This document shows positions 1 through 5,770 of a stretch of DNA of 6,467 nucleotides, piece after piece; within the stretch, counting starts at the first letter, position 1; each line of letters starts with the position of its first letter. The stretch comes from Flammeovirgaceae bacterium (lineage in GTDB: Bacteria > Bacteroidota > Bacteroidia > Cytophagales > Cyclobacteriaceae). The notes beneath the pieces are model-generated. The model saw only the letters and a list, made by a program, of their open reading frames with translations, made no database searches and had not been told where the DNA came from. The DNA is taken from contig QIEB01000596.1 of NCBI GenBank assembly GCA_003229495.1, positions 1 through 6,467 on the forward strand, in the 5' to 3' direction. The translations under genes and the position numbers were made by a program.

Positions 1-324
1 GGTGAAATATCTTTGGAAGAATATAGCCCGAATTATCTAAAATATCGCTTCCAAAATCCGGAAAATGCCCTGGCTGTGTTTTCTGAGATCTATTATCCTA
101 AAGGTTGGAAAGCTACCATAGATGGCAAACCTGTAGAAATTCTAAGGGCCAATTACATTTTAAGAGCACTGGAAATTACTGGAGGGTCACATCTGATTGA
201 ATTTAGATTTGCGCCTCAAGCATACCATACAGGAAACAAAATAATGATGGCGTCCTCAATATTATTATTACTACTTTGTGCTGGCACTATTTTCCAGGAA
301 CTAAAAAAATGGAAGGGTAGTTAA
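1..324 (+). CDS. YfhO-family membrane protein, C-terminal end (5' truncated by window)
   Basis: The frame is open from base 1 to the TAA at 322-324, so this is the last 107 residues of a longer protein; the TTG at 13 is only an internal codon. The visible part holds a beta-rich segment with the pattern FSEIYYPKGWKATIDGK, then a GSHLIEFRF strand, then one terminal transmembrane helix (IMMASSILLLLLCAGTIF) and a short basic tail. This is the usual ending of large multi-spanning YfhO proteins of Bacteroidota. In Firmicutes YfhO has been linked to glycosylation of cell-envelope polymers from lipid-linked sugars; the role in Bacteroidota is not established. The next gene begins 46 nt downstream on the same strand, so it may belong to the same transcript and envelope-glycan theme. 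Family assignment is fairly sure, function is not. Confidence 0.8.
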   Translation, partial: GEISLEEYSPNYLKYRFQNPENALAVFSEIYYPKGWKATIDGKPVEILRANYILRALEITGGSHLIEFRFAPQAYHTGNKIMMASSILLLLLCAGTIFQELKKWKGS

Positions 325-370
325 ATTTAGTATCTTTACAGATCTACATGCCCTAAAGGCAGTTTAATTG

Positions 371-1282
371 GTGAATCGCCCCATATTGTCCATTGTCATT
401 TGTACATATAACAGGGACAAGTATCTTCAAAAATGCCTGAATCAATTATCGAAGCAAACAGCTTCTAAAAATCTTTTTGAGGTGGTGGTGGTAAACAACA
501 AAAGTACCGACCAAACCGAAGAGATCTGTCTCAATTATAAAAAAGCGAATCCACAGTTACAATTCAAGTACCTCATAGAACCCCTGCAGGGGCTGTCTTA
601 TTGCAGAAACCGTGGTGTTGTTGAATCTCTTGGGGAAATAATAAGCTACATCGATGATGACGCCTTTGCCGGCAGGGACTACGCTTCTAATTTAATTTCA
701 TATTTCCAGGACCATTTAAAAGTAGATGCAATAGGAGGAAAAGTAACTCCTCTCTACCAAAGCAATGAACCAAAATGGATGTCCAGGTATCTTTTACCAT
801 TGGTAGCAGCCTTAGACATGGGTGACGCCGCCAGGACGTTCCCAAGGTGGCGATTCCCTATTGGAGCCAATATGGCTTTTAGAAGGACTATTTTGGTTGA
901 CTCAGGCCCTTTTCATCCGGGGTTAGGAAGAAAGGGATCGTTTCTTGGAAGTGGCGAGGAAAAGGAATTATTTTACCGGTTAAAGAAACAAAACAGATCC
1001 ATTCACTATGTCCCAAATGTTCATGTTAAACACAGTATTCCTGACTTCCGCACAGAAACAAATTATATAAAGAGAATGGCTAAGGGGATTGGAAAAAGTG
1101 AAGCCTTACGGATTAAAAAAAGACCATTACACATAGTGATAGGCAAATGGTTTCAAGAGTTTTTTAAAATTGGAGCAACCGTTATCTTAGCATTTTCTTA
1201 TATACTACGAGGTAAATGGCCAAAGGCGAGTATGTTAGTTAAGTTTAGGATGTGGTTATTCAGCAGCTTTTTAAAAAGTTAG
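371..1282 (+). CDS. Family 2 glycosyltransferase (GT-A fold)
   Basis: This is a cytoplasmic or membrane-associated inverting glycosyltransferase that would add a sugar from a nucleotide donor to a growing glycan; donor and acceptor cannot be read from the sequence. The N-terminus has the GT2 nucleotide-binding start LSIVICTYNR (residues 6-15), then VVVVNNKSTDQT (about 38-49), a DDD metal-binding motif in YIDDDA (95-97), GANMAF (165-170) and a GSGEEKEL segment (about 193-200) matching the catalytic-base region of GT2 enzymes. A VHVKH motif (217-221) follows. Near the C-terminus a hydrophobic stretch (about 266-280) flanked by basic residues may anchor it to the inner membrane. The length (303 aa) is normal for single-domain GT2. 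A stop codon lies at 365-367, so the only starts are TTG 368 or GTG 371; GTG is chosen as the stronger codon. It ends 5 nt before the next gene, suggesting one operon with the nonulosonate genes. Confidence 0.85.
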   Translation: MNRPILSIVICTYNRDKYLQKCLNQLSKQTASKNLFEVVVVNNKSTDQTEEICLNYKKANPQLQFKYLIEPLQGLSYCRNRGVVESLGEIISYIDDDAFAGRDYASNLISYFQDHLKVDAIGGKVTPLYQSNEPKWMSRYLLPLVAALDMGDAARTFPRWRFPIGANMAFRRTILVDSGPFHPGLGRKGSFLGSGEEKELFYRLKKQNRSIHYVPNVHVKHSIPDFRTETNYIKRMAKGIGKSEALRIKKRPLHIVIGKWFQEFFKIGATVILAFSYILRGKWPKASMLVKFRMWLFSSFLKS

Positions 1283-1287
1283 AATAA

Positions 1288-2178
1288 ATGATCCTTCAAA
1301 TTCAATCCTTTCTGAACAATCTTGGAGCACTCATTACCACCAAGATCCGGTTGCTATTGCTTGCTAAATGGTGGGTAAAACTGGAGGATAGTGAAAATCA
1401 AGAATGCGTAATCCTGGCAAATGGGCCCTCACTAGGTCAGATGATCCAAGACCATCGATGGTTTTTGGAAGGGAAAGATCTAATTTGTGTTAATCATTTT
1501 CCCACCACAGAATTCTATCCTCAGTTGAAACCCCGGTATTACGTTACCTCTGCCCCAGATCTCTGGCTGGATGATATAGATACTTTTTTTGTTAAACAAA
1601 GCAATGAGCTGTTCACAGAAATGAACAAAAGTACCAGTTGGCCGCTGGTTTTCCATATTCCATACGAAGCCAGAAAATTGCAACGCTGGCAAGATCTTCT
1701 GAGCACAAACCCTAATATCAAAATAGTATATTTTAACAACACCCCGGTTGAAGGATGGCAGTGGTTCAGACATTTGTGCTTTAAGTTAAATTTGGGTATG
1801 CCCAGACCTCACAATGTGCTCATACCATGTCTAACCCATGCCATCAATATGGGATATGATAAAATCTATCTATGGGGTGCCGACCACAGTTGGCTTTCAG
1901 AGATTTCTGTAAACAATCACAACCAAGTACTTATTAAACAAAAGCACTTCTACGACCAACAAACATCTTTGGGTAAACCATTGGATAAAAGAGGAGTAGG
2001 TGAGCGCAATATGCCGGAGTTATTGACTAAGTTTGTTCATGCGTTTAATGGGTACTTTGTCTTGAAGCAATATGCTAAAAGTCGTGGTGTATCTGTGCTA
2101 AATGCCACCCCCGGATCATTTATTGATGCTTTTGAAAGAGTAGACCTTAATCGTTTAGAACCTCTGCATAATGAATAA
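1288..2178 (+). CDS. DUF115/MptE-like Rossmann protein, candidate nonulosonate glycosyltransferase
   Basis: This 296-aa protein is not a well-known enzyme. It has a glycine-containing loop after a beta strand, CVILANGPSLG (40-50), followed by DLICVNHF (64-71) and YYVTSAPDLW (84-93), and later GYDKIYLWGADHSW (189-202). This order (GxGPSL-like loop, 'N' strand, then a 'G.d.i.L.G.D' strand) resembles the DUF115/MptE-like fold found in Campylobacter and Aeromonas Maf proteins, which are implicated in transferring pseudaminic or legionaminic acid to flagellin. The loop also loosely recalls the large sialylmotif of GT29. The N-terminal 30 residues are hydrophobic to amphipathic (LITTKIRLLLLAKWW) and could touch the membrane. 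The start ATG lies 5 nt after the glycosyltransferase stop, and its last 8 nt overlap the start of neuB, so translation is probably coupled to nonulosonate synthesis. A sugar-transfer role is inferred from fold resemblance and context. A different nucleotide-binding or phosphotransfer role remains possible. Confidence 0.55.
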   Translation: MILQIQSFLNNLGALITTKIRLLLLAKWWVKLEDSENQECVILANGPSLGQMIQDHRWFLEGKDLICVNHFPTTEFYPQLKPRYYVTSAPDLWLDDIDTFFVKQSNELFTEMNKSTSWPLVFHIPYEARKLQRWQDLLSTNPNIKIVYFNNTPVEGWQWFRHLCFKLNLGMPRPHNVLIPCLTHAINMGYDKIYLWGADHSWLSEISVNNHNQVLIKQKHFYDQQTSLGKPLDKRGVGERNMPELLTKFVHAFNGYFVLKQYAKSRGVSVLNATPGSFIDAFERVDLNRLEPLHNE

Positions 2179-3052
2179 GAAGTACACTTATCAATTGCCG
2201 GTTTTAGTGGCGGAGATAGGATGCAACCATATGGGTGACATGTCCATTGCCAAAGAACTTATAGAGCTGGCCAAGGCAACTCATGCCAACTACGCAAAAT
2301 TCCAGAAACGCCACCCGAAGGAACTTCTTACCAAAGAACAGTACCAGGCACCTCATCCCTATCAACCATATAGTTTTGGAGAGACCTACGGAGCCCACAG
2401 AGAGTTTCTGGAATTTTCTCAAGAAGAACACCGGACGCTGAAGGATTATTGTCGGGAAGCGGGTATTGGCTATGCTGCCAGTGTTTGGGATGCCACCTCT
2501 GCTGAGGAGATTTCTGCTCTTAGTCCGGATTATATTAAAGTGCCCAGCGCCTGTAACATGCACTTTGAAATGCTGGAAATTTTGAGAGACTCCTATAGAG
2601 GGGATATCCACATTAGTTTTGGAATGACTACCAGGGCAGAAGAAAATCAGGTGGTGGAATTCTTTCAAGAAAGTGAGAGCACCCATAGACTGGTACTGTA
2701 CGCATGTACTTCAGGTTATCCAGTACCATTTGAAGACACCAATCTACTTGAGATTGTCAGGCTTCAGGAAAGCTATGGTACACAAGTCAAAGCTATCGGG
2801 TTTTCAGGCCATCATTTAGGCATCGCTATAGACCAGGCTGCCTTTACACTAGGTGCAACCTGGATAGAAAGGCATTTCACAAAAGACAGGACCTGGAAGG
2901 GAACAGACCATGCCGCATCACTAGAACCAGGTGGCATGCAAAAGTTAGTCAGGGACCTATCGGCGACCTATAAAGCGCTTCAGTTTAAACCCACGGAAAT
3001 TTTAGACATTGAGTCAAAACAAAGAGATAAACTAAAATACAGGAAGTCGTGA
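2171..3052 (+). CDS. neuB: NeuB-type nonulosonic acid synthase lacking the SAF domain
   Basis: The NeuB family condenses phosphoenolpyruvate with a six-carbon sugar (ManNAc and relatives, or their 6-phosphates) to give a nine-carbon 2-keto-3-deoxy acid in the cytoplasm. The TIM barrel is complete: AEIGCNHMGD (14-23), YAKFQKR (41-47), YIKVPSACN (121-129, Lys123 at the usual substrate lysine), YACTSGYPVPFEDTNL (177-192), GFSGHHLGI (210-218) and IERHFTKD (232-239). Two histidines stand where the family binds its metal ion (about H214/H215 and H235), and TDHAASLEP (245-253) matches the usual GPDHxxSL motif. The protein ends at residue 293, about 20-25 residues after the barrel, whereas typical NeuB proteins have about 340-360 residues with a C-terminal SAF/antifreeze-like domain; that domain is absent. 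No frameshift is seen: the stop overlaps the neuA start, so the short form looks native. The ATG overlaps the previous gene by 8 nt. Substrate (ManNAc, ManNAc-6-P, mannose-6-P or other) is not determined. Confidence 0.88.
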   Translation: MNKKYTYQLPVLVAEIGCNHMGDMSIAKELIELAKATHANYAKFQKRHPKELLTKEQYQAPHPYQPYSFGETYGAHREFLEFSQEEHRTLKDYCREAGIGYAASVWDATSAEEISALSPDYIKVPSACNMHFEMLEILRDSYRGDIHISFGMTTRAEENQVVEFFQESESTHRLVLYACTSGYPVPFEDTNLLEIVRLQESYGTQVKAIGFSGHHLGIAIDQAAFTLGATWIERHFTKDRTWKGTDHAASLEPGGMQKLVRDLSATYKALQFKPTEILDIESKQRDKLKYRKS

Positions 3053-4203
3053 GTGTAACCGCCTTTGTTCCAGCCCGCTGTGGAAGCAAATCAATCAGGC
3101 TAAAGAACATCAGGCCTTTTTGCGGTCGCCCGCTTTTATACTGGTGCTTAAATGCTCTTGAACAAGCCAATTTGGTAGATAGAGTGGTAGTAGCAACTGA
3201 TTGCCAGGAAATCTCTCAATGTGTAATGGGATTTGAACTTTCAAAAGTGACTATATTCCACCGTAAGCAAGTAAATGCCCGGGACCAGAGCTCTACCGAA
3301 GAGGTAATTTTAGAATACCTGGGTAAGGAGGAAATAGATCAGGATGACCTGTTATTGCTAGTACAGGCCACTTCACCGTTTAGTACCGCTAAGGATTTTA
3401 ATGCCGGAATATTGCAAATTAAAAATACCTCGATTGACTCATTACTTAGTTGTTCCCGATTAAAACGTTTTCTGTGGGATGAATCTGGAAAGCCATTGAA
3501 TTATCAGTATCAAAAGCGCCCACGACGACAGGATTTCCCTGGCACCATGATTGAAAACGGCGCTTTTTACCTGAATTCTGTAAGAAATATTAATTCGTCA
3601 AAAAATCGACTCAGCGGTACTATTGGTATTTATGAGATGCCTGCATTTGCTTCATTAGAATTGGACGAGGAAGATGACTGGCTGCAGGGGGAATATCTGA
3701 TGAAAAAATATATACTCAGGAGTAATAACACCAGGCAAATTCGCCTGTTCCTCTCTGATGTCGATGGGGTATTAACCGATGCCGGGATGTACTATACTGA
3801 AAAGGGGGACGAGTTAAAAAAATTCAACACTTATGATGGGATGGGTTTCCTTCTGTTACAAAAGCAAGGAGTTAAAGTTGGAATCCTTACCAGGGAAGAC
3901 CGTAAGCTCAACCGTCGCAGGGCACAAAAATTGGGTTTGGATTTCGATTTTCATGGAGTGGAACAGAAATTGAAACTAGTTGAAGACCTGTGTAATAAAT
4001 TAAAGATCAGCCTGGAGGAGGTGGCCTATATAGGCGATGACATTAATGATAAAGAGCTTCTGGAAGCGGTGGGAATTGCAGCATGCCCCAGTACTGCACA
4101 GAATAGCATAAAAGGAATTCCAGGAATCCTTCAGCTTAAAACACCAGGCGGCAGTGGAGCTGTTCGCGAATTCACAGAACTACTATTGGAGGTAAATGTT
4201 TGA
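3049..4203 (+). CDS. neuA: CMP-nonulosonate cytidylyltransferase fused to KdsC-like HAD phosphatase
   Basis: This is a bifunctional cytoplasmic enzyme. Residues 1-225 form a CMP-sialate synthetase domain that would couple CTP to a nonulosonic acid: FVPARCGSKSIRLKNI (6-21, CTP loop; Cys sits where Gly or Ser is common), VVVATD (46-51), LLVQATSPF (103-111), KRPRRQDFPGTMIENGAFY (156-174) and the acidic cluster ELDEEDDW (204-211) near the expected metal site. Residues 231-384 are a type C0 HAD phosphatase like KdsC: FLSDVDGVLTD (234-244) with nucleophile D237 and acid D239, ILTRED (279-284) with motif II Thr, Lys307 in VEQK, and YIGDDINDKELL (327-338). The catalytic set is complete, unlike mammalian CMAS whose similar C-terminal domain is regarded as catalytically dead. 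A 9-phosphate of Neu5Ac or KDN is the likely phosphatase substrate (inference). The GTG start shares four bases (GTGA) with the neuB stop. Confidence 0.88.
   Translation: MSVTAFVPARCGSKSIRLKNIRPFCGRPLLYWCLNALEQANLVDRVVVATDCQEISQCVMGFELSKVTIFHRKQVNARDQSSTEEVILEYLGKEEIDQDDLLLLVQATSPFSTAKDFNAGILQIKNTSIDSLLSCSRLKRFLWDESGKPLNYQYQKRPRRQDFPGTMIENGAFYLNSVRNINSSKNRLSGTIGIYEMPAFASLELDEEDDWLQGEYLMKKYILRSNNTRQIRLFLSDVDGVLTDAGMYYTEKGDELKKFNTYDGMGFLLLQKQGVKVGILTREDRKLNRRRAQKLGLDFDFHGVEQKLKLVEDLCNKLKISLEEVAYIGDDINDKELLEAVGIAACPSTAQNSIKGIPGILQLKTPGGSGAVREFTELLLEVNV
3686..3702 (+). promoter_or_regulatory. Possible internal ribosome binding site and start for the HAD domain
   Basis: Between the two domains of the neuA fusion there is a purine run AGGGGGA (3686-3692), then 7 nt, then an in-frame ATG at 3700 (codon 218), about 19 codons before the HAD nucleophile. 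Translation from it would give a free-standing phosphatase of 167 residues, close to the size of KdsC proteins. Bacteroidota rely little on Shine-Dalgarno pairing, and the run also simply encodes Gln-Gly-Glu, so it may be chance. Confidence 0.2.
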
Positions 4204-4256
4204 TGCGCCGGGAAATACTCCAAAGAACCCAAGGAATCACACACTCAAATACTTAG
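4203..4256 (+). other. 17-codon micro-ORF between neuA and the flippase
   Basis: The neuA stop and an ATG overlap as TGATG (4201-4205). The reading frame from that ATG runs 17 codons (MRREILQRTQGITHSNT) to a TAG at 4254-4256, four bases after which (counting the three-base gap CCC) the flippase GTG begins in the same frame. It is too short to assign a function. It might carry ribosomes from neuA to the flippase by reinitiation, be a remnant of an older longer N-terminus or gene, or be chance. No homology can be judged from the sequence alone. Confidence 0.25.
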
Positions 4257-4259
4257 CCC

Positions 4260-5729
4260 GTGGGTATCATTGGCAGACAGACTATAAAATCGACCATTTA
4301 CATTTACATGGGTGTGGTGATCGGGTTTTTCATCAGAGCCCACTTTTTTCCCAATTTCTTAAGTGAAGCTGAAATCGGAGTACTGGCGCTTTTGGTGTCC
4401 TATAGCTCCATTTTTGCCCAAGTGGCTCTTTTGGGATTTAATCATGCCACCATAAAATATTTTCCTTATTTCCGTAATACCGGTGAGGGCCATGGAGGGT
4501 TTCTCCCCATCTATTTGTTAGTAATCTGCACTGGCTTTTTGATCTTCTTAGTGTTCTACAAGATTATAGGAGGTTTTCTCATAGATAAAAGTGATCTGTT
4601 TGGACAATACTATTATCTGTGTATACCGCTTACCGCCGGTTTGCTGATTTTTATGGTAATGGACAATTACAATACCGTACTATACAATGCCAGTACTGGA
4701 GTTCTATTAAGAGAGTTTGGACTAAGAGTGCTTATGCTGCTCTCATTACTACCACTAATTTATAATTTGATAAACTTTGGACAATTTGCCCAGATTTATG
4801 TGGTCACATTTTCCATAATCGCCTTGTTCTTGATAATCTTTGTTGTCTGGCGAGGAGAGTGTCATCTGAATTTTAGGATTCGTACTGTTGAGCGACAGAT
4901 GATCAGGGCAATGGCCAGCATTAGTTTTTTCGGATTTCTTACCGGGTTAAACAATGTCGCTATCCTACAGGTTAATAACATACTTATCGACCTGTACTAT
5001 GATGAAGCCCAAACTGGTATTTATGTAACCAACTTTTTCTTTGCCGCATTGATCCTTTTACCCTCCAGAGGTTTGAACAAAATTGCCCCTACGGTAATAT
5101 CCGATGCTTTTAAAAACAATAACCTGCAAGCAATACGAAACATTCAATATAAGAGCACTATAAATCAACAGCTTATAGCAACACTTTTGTTGGTAGGTAT
5201 ATATATTAACCTTCACAATGTATACAAAATATTACCTGAGTCTTTCGCTGTTGGAAGTTGGGTAATAATCTTGACTGGACTGGCAAATGTTATTCAAATG
5301 ACAGGAGGTGTTAGCGGTGCGATTATTGGTTTTTCCAACTACTACCGCATCAACACTTATTTATCAGTTATCCAATTGGCCCTATTGGTCTGTATGAATA
5401 TGGTTCTGCTACCATTATGGGGTATCACCGGAGCTGCGGCAGCTACCTTAAGTACCGTGGTTATTTTAAACATTTTCAAATTCTTAATTCTCAAGAGGAA
5501 ATTCAATATCCAGCCATACAATAAAAAACACCTCCTGGTAACCGGGATGGCATTATTGTGTCTAGCTATAAATACATTGGTACCAAAACTACCTGATTTG
5601 ATGACGGACATTCTGACCCGGAGCATGATCATATCCATAGTCTATGTTGGGGCTAACTATTTCTTAAAGACCTCTGTCCAGATGAATACTGCAATTAACA
5701 ATACCCTGGGAAGGCTGAGAATTCGGTAA
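4260..5729 (+). CDS. Wzx-like polysaccharide flippase (MOP superfamily)
   Basis: This 489-aa integral inner-membrane protein would move a lipid-linked oligosaccharide from the cytoplasmic to the periplasmic face. The sequence is rich in hydrophobic helices separated by short charged loops; helices are evident around residues 12-28, 38-60, 82-104, 118-136, 155-172, 178-197, 217-238 and further pairs to the C-terminus, consistent with 12-14 spans. The N-terminus MGIIGRQTIKSTIYIYMGV is typical of Bacteroidota 'lipopolysaccharide biosynthesis protein' flippases, which supports the GTG start at 4260 over the ATG at 4308. In-frame extension upstream is blocked by the TAG at 4254. No Shine-Dalgarno is seen. 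It follows the CMP-nonulosonate genes on the same strand, so its cargo is plausibly the glycan they build. No Wzy polymerase or O-antigen ligase is in the window. The family is confident; the specific cargo is inference from position. Confidence 0.85.
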   Translation: MGIIGRQTIKSTIYIYMGVVIGFFIRAHFFPNFLSEAEIGVLALLVSYSSIFAQVALLGFNHATIKYFPYFRNTGEGHGGFLPIYLLVICTGFLIFLVFYKIIGGFLIDKSDLFGQYYYLCIPLTAGLLIFMVMDNYNTVLYNASTGVLLREFGLRVLMLLSLLPLIYNLINFGQFAQIYVVTFSIIALFLIIFVVWRGECHLNFRIRTVERQMIRAMASISFFGFLTGLNNVAILQVNNILIDLYYDEAQTGIYVTNFFFAALILLPSRGLNKIAPTVISDAFKNNNLQAIRNIQYKSTINQQLIATLLLVGIYINLHNVYKILPESFAVGSWVIILTGLANVIQMTGGVSGAIIGFSNYYRINTYLSVIQLALLVCMNMVLLPLWGITGAAAATLSTVVILNIFKFLILKRKFNIQPYNKKHLLVTGMALLCLAINTLVPKLPDLMTDILTRSMIISIVYVGANYFLKTSVQMNTAINNTLGRLRIR

Positions 5730-5738
5730 TAAATTAAT

Positions 5739-5746
5739 TACTTTTG
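5739..5746 (+). promoter_or_regulatory. Bacteroidota-type -7 promoter element before pfkA
   Basis: TACTTTTG is an exact match to the Bacteroidota -7 consensus TAnnTTTG. It ends 24 nt before the pfkA ATG, which would give a short 5' leader of roughly 15-20 nt. No clear TTTG lies at the expected -33 distance (about 5715-5719), which weakens the call. The gap from the flippase stop is only 41 nt, with no hairpin-plus-T-run terminator, so read-through from the glycan operon is also possible. Confidence 0.45.
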
Positions 5747-5770
5747 ACCTGCTTTTTGAAAAACCCTATC

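Noticed and set aside
13..324. Reading the first frame as a complete 103-residue gene starting at TTG 13
   Set aside because: The frame is open to base 1 and the protein matches only the C-terminal end of YfhO proteins, so it is a window-truncated gene.
331..338. TATCTTTA as a possible -7 promoter element for the glycosyltransferase operon
   Set aside because: The final G of TAnnTTTG is missing and no TTTG is found at the -33 distance; in AT-rich DNA this match is expected by chance.
349..361. Small hairpin TGCC-CTAAA-GGCA before the glycosyltransferase start
   Set aside because: The stem is only 4 bp with no T-run after it; too weak to call a terminator or regulatory structure.
1480..1773. 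97-codon open frame on the - strand
   Set aside because: It is antisense to the DUF115-like gene and low in protein-like features; the + strand frame has the conserved motifs and operon spacing.
2204..2686. 160-codon open frame on the - strand
   Set aside because: It lies wholly antisense to neuB, whose motifs are unmistakable; the translation shows no recognisable domain and looks like a shadow frame.
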